Shown piece by piece: positions 16,452 to 24,603 of a DNA stretch of 64,000 bases. The stretch covers positions 1-64,000 of the forward strand of contig VHDL01000004.1 in NCBI GenBank assembly GCA_016871415.1, in the 5' to 3' direction. Position 1 is the stretch's first letter; each line of letters starts with the position of its first letter. Made by a program: the position numbers and the translations under genes. Source of the stretch: Verrucomicrobiota bacterium (GTDB lineage Bacteria > Verrucomicrobiota > Verrucomicrobiia > Opitutales > UBA953). The notes below the pieces were generated by a model. That model searched no databases, was not told the origin of the DNA, and saw only the letters and a program-made list of their open reading frames with translations.

Positions 16452-19364
16452 TCAGAGGTCGCGCCCTTGCAGGATGGATTCCCACCCTCCGGGCGGGACG
16501 GGGACGCCTTCGTTGCCGGCGGACTTCGCGGCCTCCTCCACCGTGCCAGGCATGCGCAGCAGCGGCGAGTAGGGCGCGGCGTCGACGACCTGTTCGGGCA
16601 CCCCTTGCGGGTCGGTGCGGAAGAGCAGCGCGGGCTTGCCGTCACGGTTGAGTCCGAAGAGCCCCTCGCCGGGGATCTTCTCACGCACCACCGGACGTCC
16701 GTCCGCGCCCACGTGTCCGGCGAAGACGACCTGCTTGGAGCGGAGGGCGCCGGCGAGCGTGCGCCAGAAAGTCGCCTCCTTGTAGTAATCGGGGCCGGAC
16801 GAGCGCACCAGCGCCAGCGTGAGGTCGGAGAGCGAAGCCGCCCAGCGCTCGCGGAAGAGGAAGTCATGCTGGGCGACCGCGTTCTGCGTGATGCGACGCA
16901 GCTTCTCCGCGTCGCGTTGGGCCGAGGGGGTGAACGTCAGCCCCCAGACCTCCGGGCGCATGGCGGCGACCTTGAATAGCTCCTGGGTCTGCCAGGCGCG
17001 CAGCTCGACCGGTACCTTGTCGGCGCGGCGGACAAGGTCGAGCGTGCGGAGGACCGGCGCCGTGGCCCGGCCCGTCTCATCGACTAGCCGCGCGAACTGC
17101 CTGAGGTGCGAGGCCTCCGTCACCGGCCCCTCGTCCGTCAGGAAGTCGCCGACCTTGACGTCGTTGTTGAACTCGATGCGACGCCAGCTTCCGCGGACCA
17201 CCGCGCCCTCGGGGGAGAGTTCATCGGCCGTCGTGACGTATTCCGTGCCGTTGCTGATGACGTTGCGCTGCGTGACCGGCTCGCCGATGACGACGATCGG
17301 CCGCATCGGCCGGCGGCCGCGTGGCTCGACGTAGTGGTGGCTCAGACGGCGCAGCTGGCGCGTCAGCGAGTCGTCCCCGATTCGCTTCAGCGTGGCGGCC
17401 TCGCCTTCGCTGAGCGTGAGCGGCAGGAAGCTTCCGGAGCTTTCGGGCGTGCCCGCGGCGTCCCACATGGCGGCGAAGCGCGGGGCGAGGGCCGCCCGCG
17501 GCAGTTCGCGCAGCGACGGTGCGCCGGCGAGCACGTGGGAGGCCCTCCGGTGGGAATCGGATCCGGCGGGCATCTCCCTGAGCGCGCTGCTGAGCGCCTC
17601 GAGGTAGGCCTTGAGGTCGGGGGACTGCTCCAGGGAGCGCCTGATCTCGATGGCGCGCCTTTCGTCGGCGAGCCTGACCGAGGCGCGGTCGGCTTCGGCC
17701 GCGAAGGCGTCGAGCCTCACGTCTCCGGCCTCCGTCAGCAGGCGCACCAGCGCCTTCATGCGATCGAGCGCGGCGACCGCGGCCGCGGGATCCGCGGCCC
17801 GTTCGCCTTCGCCCAGCGCCGCCTTGAGTGCGGCGGCCTGGGCGGAGAGGTCGGAGCGGGCCTGATCGAGGGAGCGCACGCATTCCGCGGCCAGACGTCC
17901 GCCTTCGGAAAATTCCTTCTCCAGGGATTCACGCACGGCCGCGCCGGCCGCCTCAAGCCTGGTCATGTAGGCGCGCAGACGACGCTCCACCTTGGCGGCG
18001 TCCTCGGTGCGGACGCCCGCCTTGAGGACGTCGCGCAGGTAGGCGGCGTCCTCGCGCAAGCCCGTCTCGGTCCTCCGGTTGGCCTCCATGGCGGTCCTGA
18101 GGCCGGAGAGCTCCTCCGGTGTGGCGAAGCCGGTCGGCAGCGACTGCAGAGCCTTCTCGGCGGCGCCGTGTTCCCAGCGTGCGACCAGCGCGCGGACCTG
18201 TTCGAGCCCCTGGGCCGTGCGGAGCTGCTCGCTCTGACGCTGGCTCCACCAGACGGCGCCCGCCCCGATGACCAGCAGGGCGGCGACCCAGCCGGTCAGA
18301 AGGAGCGTGTAACGGCGGCTCAGGCGCGCCCGGGCCTTCTGGCGGAGCGAGCGGGCCTGCTTGGCCGAACCTTCGGCAATCCGGTCGCCGTGCTCGCCGG
18401 CGCGTTCGAGCCAGCTGCCTAGCCTCGCGATGAGCGCCGCTGGGTGCAGCCCGCGGGCCGATTCTTCGCGGAGCCGGTCCAGTTCCTCCGCAAGTTCCTG
18501 GAGGGCGGTCCTGACCGCGGCCTCGCGCGCCGCGTCGGCGGCCAGGGTTCCCGCCCACGATTCGATTTCCGCGATGTCTTCGCCCGCGGGTTCGAGGCGG
18601 TGGTCCCTTTCCAGCGCGCGCAGACGCGGCAGGGCCGTGGCGCAGGACTCCCAGTCCCCGGCGCGTCGGGCGGAGCGGATCTCCTCCGCGAGCGTCGAGG
18701 CCTGCTCCGCGGCGCGCAGGCGGAGCCAGGCCTGCCGACGCAGGAGGGCCTCGTCCCAGCGCGGTTCGCCCGTCAGGTCGCCGGTGCCGAAGCGTTCCAT
18801 GCGGTCCATCAGTCTGGCCGCTTCGGACTCCCTGCCTCCAGCGAAGGCCGCAGCCACCTTCACCAGTGACTCGCGCAGGAATTTCGAGGACAGCCGGGAT
18901 AGCTCTTGGCGGGCGTTGGGGTCGTCGGGATTGATGCGGACGATGGATCTCAGCACCTCGAGGGCGCGTTCCTCATCGCGTCTGCGGATCGCGTCGCGGT
19001 AGTCGCGGTAAAGCGGGTGGCTTTCGCCGATGGCGCGCCCGTAGAGTCCCTCGACCGCCAGCAGGTGGCGGTCGTCGAGCGGGAAGCCGGCGGGCAGCCC
19101 GTGTTCGCGGCAGAATCCGTGCCAGCGGTCCGCGTCGGAGAAGCTCAGGTGCGCGCAGAGTCCCAGCAGGTCGGGATCCGCCTCGGCCGCCTGAAACGCG
19201 GCGTGGTCGTCGCCTGCGCCGATGAGCGTGGCGCACTGTTCCAGCCGTTCTCGGACCCGGGAGCAGAGCGAGGCGTATTCGGCCGCGAGCGAACGAGACT
19301 CAAGGTCGGGGGTGCCCAGCTCCAGCTGGAGCCTGATCCGTGCGATGAGACGTTCGGGGGACAC
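16452..19364 (-). CDS. Large one-TM helical protein of the GTPase/GAP1 operon
   Basis: 970 residues, starting 2 bases after the GAP1-like gene stop. Residues 1-350 are Arg/Glu/Ala-rich helices with TPR-like or coiled-coil repeats (ALEVLRSIVRINPDDPNARQEL). A single transmembrane helix lies at about 352-373 (YTLLLTGWVAALLVIGAGAVWW), preceded by KARARLSRR, so the first half should be cytosolic. Residues 380-600 are again helical; the last ~300 residues form a mixed domain with VVIGEPVTQRNVISNGTEYVTTADE and a Gly-rich GEGLFGLNRDGKPALLF segment. No known enzymatic motif. Function unknown. Confidence 0.8.
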   Translation of the reverse strand: MSPERLIARIRLQLELGTPDLESRSLAAEYASLCSRVRERLEQCATLIGAGDDHAAFQAAEADPDLLGLCAHLSFSDADRWHGFCREHGLPAGFPLDDRHLLAVEGLYGRAIGESHPLYRDYRDAIRRRDEERALEVLRSIVRINPDDPNARQELSRLSSKFLRESLVKVAAAFAGGRESEAARLMDRMERFGTGDLTGEPRWDEALLRRQAWLRLRAAEQASTLAEEIRSARRAGDWESCATALPRLRALERDHRLEPAGEDIAEIESWAGTLAADAAREAAVRTALQELAEELDRLREESARGLHPAALIARLGSWLERAGEHGDRIAEGSAKQARSLRQKARARLSRRYTLLLTGWVAALLVIGAGAVWWSQRQSEQLRTAQGLEQVRALVARWEHGAAEKALQSLPTGFATPEELSGLRTAMEANRRTETGLREDAAYLRDVLKAGVRTEDAAKVERRLRAYMTRLEAAGAAVRESLEKEFSEGGRLAAECVRSLDQARSDLSAQAAALKAALGEGERAADPAAAVAALDRMKALVRLLTEAGDVRLDAFAAEADRASVRLADERRAIEIRRSLEQSPDLKAYLEALSSALREMPAGSDSHRRASHVLAGAPSLRELPRAALAPRFAAMWDAAGTPESSGSFLPLTLSEGEAATLKRIGDDSLTRQLRRLSHHYVEPRGRRPMRPIVVIGEPVTQRNVISNGTEYVTTADELSPEGAVVRGSWRRIEFNNDVKVGDFLTDEGPVTEASHLRQFARLVDETGRATAPVLRTLDLVRRADKVPVELRAWQTQELFKVAAMRPEVWGLTFTPSAQRDAEKLRRITQNAVAQHDFLFRERWAASLSDLTLALVRSSGPDYYKEATFWRTLAGALRSKQVVFAGHVGADGRPVVREKIPGEGLFGLNRDGKPALLFRTDPQGVPEQVVDAAPYSPLLRMPGTVEEAAKSAGNEGVPVPPGGWESILQGRDL

Positions 19365-19366
19365 GA

Positions 19367-21478
19367 TCAGCGGAACTCCAGCAGGACCGGACCGGCCTGT
19401 CCTCGGGCGTCCACCGCACGTAAGGACCAGGGAGCCCCGGCTCCGACTGGGTCGCCGGCTTCGAGGAGCCGTCGGCGGCGGGAGACCTCCCCCTGGCTGG
19501 GTGCGGACGGACCCGTGGCCCTCTCCAGCCTGATGAGGTCCGTCTCCAGCATTGAGCGCGTAGCGCGCACGGAGGGCAGGTCGCGGTCGGGGAACTCATG
19601 CCCGTCGGGGTAGAGGCCGACGCTTCCGGCCGCGTGCACGAATCCGTTGAGCGCGTTCTCCGCCCAAGGGGCGGCGCGGACCGCCTTCGTGTCCGGGTCG
19701 GCGATGAGGGCGGAGGTTCCTAGGTCCAGCGGGCGCAGCGCCTTCGGTGAGCCGATGAGCGCGAAGGCCCGGCGTTCGCCGCCGGGCAGCTCGACTTCCA
19801 GCAGACGGTTGGCGTCGCGGTCGCCGCCGCGTCCGTCGTTGAACTGCAGCGTGACTTTGCGAGCCTTGGCTCCGATTCCGACCATGATGGAGGACAGCCT
19901 GCCGGGTTCCGGCGTGGCCTCGATCCAGTCGGCCTCTCCGCCCTTGCGGATCTCCCCACCGATGAAGCGCGTCGCGTCCTTGCGATGGAATGATTCGAGC
20001 GTCACCACGCGCAGGCGCACGTCGACCGACCTGGACTTGGTGATGCCGACCGAGCTGATCAGGGCGGCGAAGGCGTCGGCACCGGCGGGCGGCAGTTCGA
20101 AGTCGGCCTGGGACGGGCCCTTCGGTCCCGAATCAGCTGTCACCCATGTCCCGACGATGAGCGTCGTGGGTCGGACGTCGAGTTCGGCCGCCGTGCGGAG
20201 CTTGGTGACCGTCGCCGTCAGGGCGGCCCATCCGGCGTCCTCGGGGACGCCCAGGCTCTTCCCCACCGAGACCGCCTCGAGCGCCTCCTTGAGCAGGTAG
20301 GAGGCGGCGGTGACGCCCTTACGGTCGAGCTCCGAGGACAGCTTGCGCGCGGCTCCGGCGGAGTACCTCGACCTGAGTCCGGGGAGATTCTGACTCGCTT
20401 GGCGTCTGGTGAATTCAGGCGAGAGCTCGGCGCTCAGCAGCCAGAGCTTGGCCGCCTCAACGAATTCCTCCCGTGCGACGAGTCCTTCGATCGCTCCGAG
20501 GGCGCTGTTGACGCGCATGATCTCGTCGGCCCTGGCGATCTCCTCCGCGGAAGGGGCGCGGGGCGCGGCGGGCGGAGGGGGAGGGGGTGGCGGCGGCGGC
20601 GTGCGGAAATAGGCGATGCCCAGGCCGACGGCCGCGAAGGCGATCAGCGCGACAGCGCCGATGAGCAGGCCGGAGGGGCCGCTTTTCCTGGCCGCCGCTT
20701 CCTTCAAGCGCGCCGTGGCGTTCGAACGGACCGGCGCGGCGGCACCGGTGGCGGCCGCTTTGGCGGCGGGGCCGGTCGGTGCGGGGAGCGAGGCCGCCTG
20801 GGAAAGGTCGAGCGTGTCGAGGCGTCCTGCGGCCGTGCCCACGCACCAGTCGAAGCCCTCGCCTCCGGTCACGCCTGCGTCCGTCGTGAAGGAGACGGAC
20901 CAGGCGCCTTCGCCGAGCAGGGCGGCGGATTCGGCCAGCAGGCGTAGCGTGCGCGGCGTCGCGGGTGCGTTGATCAGGCAGACCGGCGTCGCCGAGCTCC
21001 CTTGGACCAGCCAGGCCGCCTTGGAACCCGTACCCGTGACCTCGCGCCAGGTCACGGCGGGCGTGAGCGGCGCGTCCTTGGAGAGCGTCAGCGGACGGTC
21101 GTGGCCTTCCAGCCAACGGGGCTGTTCCGTCCACTCGTCCTTCCAGCCCTTCCAGCGCAGGGCCACCGCTGCGGCTGGCGGCAGCACCGTCGCCTCTTCG
21201 GGCGTGAAGACCAAGTGATGCGCGAGACGGTTGTCCCGGCGCGTGTAGTCAAGCCCTCGGGCGACGAACCTCGAGAGCGCGATCCAACGCCGCCCTCCGG
21301 CCTCGATTGAACGGCAGGTGAACGTCTCGCCTTCGCCCGCGGCGTGGGGCGTGCCGAGGGTTTCCAGGATCTGCACCAGACGGTCGGGCATCTCCCGGTG
21401 GCGCGACACCGTGCAGAAGCCGGAGCGTCCGGCGGCCAGCCCCTGCGGAGCCGAAGTGAAGATGAGCTGCAGGGGCAT
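19367..21478 (-). CDS. GAP1-like (GTPase-associated protein 1) one-TM protein
   Basis: 703 residues. The N-terminus matches my memory of the GAP1 type-2 N-terminal domain: FTSAPQGLAAGRSGFCTVSRHREMP at 7-31, RRWIALSRFVARGLDYTRRDNRLAHHLVF in two pieces at 63-91, and GEGFDWCVG at 206-214. A transmembrane helix spans about 270-291 (LLIGAVALIAFAAVGLGIAY), followed by ten consecutive prolines at 294-303 and a ~400-residue extracytoplasmic region with no recognised motif. Such proteins accompany P-loop GTPases in clusters proposed to act in conflict or stress responses. Located 1 base after the GTPase stop. Confidence 0.8.
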   Translation of the reverse strand: MPLQLIFTSAPQGLAAGRSGFCTVSRHREMPDRLVQILETLGTPHAAGEGETFTCRSIEAGGRRWIALSRFVARGLDYTRRDNRLAHHLVFTPEEATVLPPAAAVALRWKGWKDEWTEQPRWLEGHDRPLTLSKDAPLTPAVTWREVTGTGSKAAWLVQGSSATPVCLINAPATPRTLRLLAESAALLGEGAWSVSFTTDAGVTGGEGFDWCVGTAAGRLDTLDLSQAASLPAPTGPAAKAAATGAAAPVRSNATARLKEAAARKSGPSGLLIGAVALIAFAAVGLGIAYFRTPPPPPPPPPPAAPRAPSAEEIARADEIMRVNSALGAIEGLVAREEFVEAAKLWLLSAELSPEFTRRQASQNLPGLRSRYSAGAARKLSSELDRKGVTAASYLLKEALEAVSVGKSLGVPEDAGWAALTATVTKLRTAAELDVRPTTLIVGTWVTADSGPKGPSQADFELPPAGADAFAALISSVGITKSRSVDVRLRVVTLESFHRKDATRFIGGEIRKGGEADWIEATPEPGRLSSIMVGIGAKARKVTLQFNDGRGGDRDANRLLEVELPGGERRAFALIGSPKALRPLDLGTSALIADPDTKAVRAAPWAENALNGFVHAAGSVGLYPDGHEFPDRDLPSVRATRSMLETDLIRLERATGPSAPSQGEVSRRRRLLEAGDPVGAGAPWSLRAVDARGQAGPVLLEFR

Positions 21479-21479
21479 G

Positions 21480-23180
21480 TCAGGGGGCGGAGGAGATGAG
21501 GTCGGGAGAGGCGAGCCGGAGTAGCCAGTAGACCGGCTCGTGCACGTGCGCGGGCGAGAGCCGCAGGGGGTCCGGCGCGATGCGTCCGCGGTTGGGTCCC
21601 GCCTCGACCGTCACTGGGCAGTGACCGAAGGAGGTGGCGGCGAAGTAGAGCAGTTCGGAGGCGAGCGACTCTGCCGAGGCGACGAGCTCGGGGCAGAGTT
21701 CGGCGAGGACCGTGCGCACGCGGCCGGAGTTGCGGTCGAGCGCGGCGAGGTCGAGTCCTCCGTTGCGCACGACCGGCTCGAGCGGCGAAGGCAGCAGGTG
21801 GGCCCAGGTGTCGCACTTGCCGACCACGAACGCCAGCGGCGTGGCGATCTTCTGCTCGTGCGAAAGGCCCAGCACCCGCTTGATGCGCGTCTCCATCTCG
21901 GCGAGGATCGTGTCCTGCTGGTCGATTCGGCCGCGCATCGTGAGCTGGGGATCCCCGACGCCCACCAGCCTGGACTTGAAGCGGGCGTTCGCGGTGGGGT
22001 CGAAGAGGAAGATCAGCCCGGAGGAGGTGGCGATGTGCATCGCCCCGGGCGAGTCATGGATGTCGATGCCCGGTTCGAAGTGCTCGCCGGCGTTGTCGTA
22101 GAAGATCATCGAGTTCTCCTTCGAGCGCTGGCCGGGCCGGCCCACCGAATAGATGAATGGACGCGGGAGGGACACCATCTTGCCCAGGCGCGGCAGCTTC
22201 TCATAGGTCGCGCCTTCCAGGGCGGTCTTGCCGAGCAGCGCCTCCTCCGGCGTGGTCGCCGAGAACAGCGAATTGCGCATCTGGTTGAGCAACATGTTGC
22301 CGCTCGGGTCGCCGTCGCGGAACGCCAGACCGAAGTCCGTCGGCAGGCGTTCCTGCAGCACGCGCGTGAGCACGGCCAGGTAGTAGGACTTGCCTGAGCT
22401 CGGCGCGCCGATGAGCGAGATGATGCGATGAGGGAGGTCGAGGTAGCCGGGCGGCAGCTGGCGGCGGCAGTGAGGGCACGCCATGTCGGTGCAGGCGAGG
22501 CCCTTCGGGTCGAGCGCGAGCCCCTGGTCGTTGAAGCGCGTCGGATGGAAACGGAGCCTGGCGTCAGAGCCCAGCACCGGATCGCCGCGCAGGTCCTCAT
22601 GGACCGCGACGCTGAGGGCATCGCCGGCGTCGAAGCGCGTCCAGCAGACCGGGCAGACGTGGGCCCCCTTGTTCAGTTCTGCCGAAAGCGAAGCCGTGGC
22701 CGACTTGACGGGCTCGGGGGCGGGAGCGAGCAGGGGGGCGACCTTGGAGAGGCTGAACCCGATTTCCAGGCCGCACGGCGTGCAGCCCAGCGTGTCCGGG
22801 GCGCGACCCAGTTCGGCGGCGCGGTCCAGCAGCGCGACCGCCGGGCACTCCGCGATCTGTTCGCCCGTGATGACGTCGAACAGCGCCCACCGCGAGCAAT
22901 CCGCGGCCTCGATGGTCGTGTCATCCTCCGGGCCCACCACCAGGAGCGCCCCGTCGGTCTGCAGGGTGGAGACCTCGGTGAGTCCGGTCGGCGAGCGGAA
23001 GGCGGCTCCGTTCAGGAACGAGGGCCTTTCGCCGGGCTCCAGCATAAGGTCCGCACCGCCTTGCATGACGCGGACGGAGCAGTTCGGATGGGCCGCCGAG
23101 AGATCCTTGGCCAGGCCACGGGCGCCGGAAAGACAGTTAAGCCAACGCACTTGGGAGGACTTCTTAAAAGAGGGCAGCAT
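21480..23180 (-). CDS. Zinc-ribbon P-loop GTPase (double-GTPase-like), partner of GAP1
   Basis: 566 residues from the ATG at 23180; 26 further in-frame upstream codons run toward the sigma gene's start and look non-coding. Residues 1-170 form a beta-rich unknown domain. Zinc ligands are seen as C176-P-V-C179 and C230...C235-P-H-C238. Then comes a P-loop GTPase: Walker A GAPSSGKS at 258-265, YDNAGEHF at 361-368 as the G3 region, and GKCD at 454-457 as a G4 variant of NKxD. It heads the four-gene operon. GTP specificity is inferred from the G4 motif. Confidence 0.82.
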   Translation of the reverse strand: MLPSFKKSSQVRWLNCLSGARGLAKDLSAAHPNCSVRVMQGGADLMLEPGERPSFLNGAAFRSPTGLTEVSTLQTDGALLVVGPEDDTTIEAADCSRWALFDVITGEQIAECPAVALLDRAAELGRAPDTLGCTPCGLEIGFSLSKVAPLLAPAPEPVKSATASLSAELNKGAHVCPVCWTRFDAGDALSVAVHEDLRGDPVLGSDARLRFHPTRFNDQGLALDPKGLACTDMACPHCRRQLPPGYLDLPHRIISLIGAPSSGKSYYLAVLTRVLQERLPTDFGLAFRDGDPSGNMLLNQMRNSLFSATTPEEALLGKTALEGATYEKLPRLGKMVSLPRPFIYSVGRPGQRSKENSMIFYDNAGEHFEPGIDIHDSPGAMHIATSSGLIFLFDPTANARFKSRLVGVGDPQLTMRGRIDQQDTILAEMETRIKRVLGLSHEQKIATPLAFVVGKCDTWAHLLPSPLEPVVRNGGLDLAALDRNSGRVRTVLAELCPELVASAESLASELLYFAATSFGHCPVTVEAGPNRGRIAPDPLRLSPAHVHEPVYWLLRLASPDLISSAP

Positions 23181-23220
23181 GGGGCCGGACGGCTGGGCGG
23201 ACGGAGATTGGAAAGAGCAG

Positions 23221-23249
23221 TTGAAAAGTGGGTTTTTGTCAGCATCATT
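23221..23249 (+). promoter_or_regulatory. Possible promoter of the ECF sigma gene
   Basis: In the 86-base gap between the divergent GTPase and sigma genes, TTGAAA (23221-23226) and ATCATT (23244-23249) are 17 bases apart and 17 bases before the sigma ATG. This is the most A/T-rich part of the gap. Only moderate similarity to the sigma-70 consensus; an ECF-type autoregulated promoter cannot be told apart by eye. Confidence 0.3.
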
Positions 23250-23266
23250 TCCCTTCATTGGACCCC

Positions 23267-23857
23267 ATGGAAACTGAAGCCGACCAGTCCGCCCTTGATC
23301 GGGCCAGAAAGGGCGACCTTTCGGCCTACAATGAGCTCGTCCTGAAATACCAGGGGCGGATCTTCGCCAAGGTGTTCTCCCTGCTGCGCAACCGTCAGGA
23401 CGCCGAGGAGATCACCCAGGACACCTTCATAAGGGCTCACCGGGTGCTCACTTCGTTCCGCGGTACGGCCACTTTTTCGACCTGGATTCATCAGATTGGC
23501 GCCAATCTCGCTCGTAATCGCTACTGGTACTGGCGTCGGCGCAAGCGTGATCAGTCCATGTCCTTGGACGCCGACCTCGGCGAGGACCAAGGAACCACCC
23601 TGCATGACATCCTTCCGGACGGATCCCAGGGTCCGGGCGGCGAGGCCCAGCACAACGAATTTGTGAGCAAAGTGGCCGAGTGCATGGAACAACTCAAGCC
23701 GGAGCACGCTCAGATACTTACCATGCGGAACGTCCAGAACTTGTCCTATGAGGAGATCGCCGAGGAGCTCGGCCTTTCCATCGGCACGGTCAAGAGCCGC
23801 ATCAACCGGGCCCGCGAGGCCCTGCGCAATCTCATGGGAGGGGAGTTCAGGCAGTGA
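23267..23857 (+). CDS. ECF-family RNA polymerase sigma factor
   Basis: 196 residues from the ATG at 23267. Region 2 reads YNELVLKYQGRIFAKVFSLLRNRQDAEEITQDTFIRAHR, with FRGTATFSTWIHQIGANLARN as the promoter-melting end; region 4 is KPEHAQILTMRNVQNLSYEEIAEELGLSIGTVKSRINRAREAL (shown here in parts of the family signature). No anti-sigma or extra C-terminal domain is fused. The next gene starts with GTG overlapping its TGA, the usual sigma/anti-sigma coupling. It is divergent from the GTPase/GAP1 operon and is a candidate regulator of it. Confidence 0.93.
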   Translation: METEADQSALDRARKGDLSAYNELVLKYQGRIFAKVFSLLRNRQDAEEITQDTFIRAHRVLTSFRGTATFSTWIHQIGANLARNRYWYWRRRKRDQSMSLDADLGEDQGTTLHDILPDGSQGPGGEAQHNEFVSKVAECMEQLKPEHAQILTMRNVQNLSYEEIAEELGLSIGTVKSRINRAREALRNLMGGEFRQ

Positions 23858-24561
23858 ACGTCCTTCAGTTCGAATCATTGGTCGTCCGCTACGTCGAGGG
23901 GTCCGCCTCCGCTTCCGACCTTTCCGCCCTGCGCGCCTTCGTCTCCGGATCGCCCGACAACCGGGAGCTCTTCCGCGCCCGCGTACGGCTGCGTCGCGCC
24001 CAGCGCGGCCTGGCCAGCCGCGAGGCCGCCGAGGCCGTGCTCCGCAAGGAGACGCTCCCTTCGCTCCCCGAGTTCGACCAGCTGACCTACGCCTACCTTG
24101 ACGGCGTGGCCGGCCAGGCCCAGGTCCTGCGGCTGCGCGACGCAATCCGGGCCTCCGGCGACCTGAGCAGCCGATTCCAGTCGCGCATGCGGCTGCATGC
24201 AGCCCAGACCGCCTACCTCCGTTCATGCCGTCAGGCCGGCGCGGCCCAGGCCCTTCGTTACCTGAGCGCCTTCGCCCAGAGGCTCGGACGCGTCTCCGCG
24301 CATCTGTGTCTGCTGCTCCTCATCTTCGTCGAGCTGAGGGTGACCGTGCCCGCCGAGTATTCCGGTCTGATGTACTACGTGGAGTCGGCGGTCGGCGCCG
24401 TGTCCGAACCCGAATTCCCCCTTTCCGTCTCCCCTGACGAACCCGACCCGCCGGTTTCCTCCGGCGTCTTCGACGGCTTGCCGCCGCCCATGCCCATGCC
24501 TGCCTTCATTCCTGAGCCCGGACTGGACGAGGCGTCCGAGCCCGATTTTGCGGAGGCATAA
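23854..24561 (+). CDS. Putative anti-sigma factor with duplicated N-terminal domain
   Basis: 235 residues from a GTG overlapping the sigma stop. Two tandem copies of a short helical domain are visible: residues 6-50 (LVVRYVEGSASASDLSALRAF ... FRARVRLRRAQ) and 74-118 (LTYAYLDGVAGQAQVLRLRDAI ... FQSRMRLHAAQ). Each resembles the N-terminal helix bundle of planctomycete-type anti-sigma/FecR proteins. A hydrophobic stretch at about 149-162 (HLCLLLLIFVELRV) may be a transmembrane helix, and the C-terminal 70 residues are Pro/acidic and would be extracytoplasmic. Role inferred from position and the helical repeats. Confidence 0.72.
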   Translation: MNVLQFESLVVRYVEGSASASDLSALRAFVSGSPDNRELFRARVRLRRAQRGLASREAAEAVLRKETLPSLPEFDQLTYAYLDGVAGQAQVLRLRDAIRASGDLSSRFQSRMRLHAAQTAYLRSCRQAGAAQALRYLSAFAQRLGRVSAHLCLLLLIFVELRVTVPAEYSGLMYYVESAVGAVSEPEFPLSVSPDEPDPPVSSGVFDGLPPPMPMPAFIPEPGLDEASEPDFAEA

Positions 24562-24603
24562 GGCCTTGCCACCGTCACTTGCGGGCGTGAACTGACATCC
24601 CGC

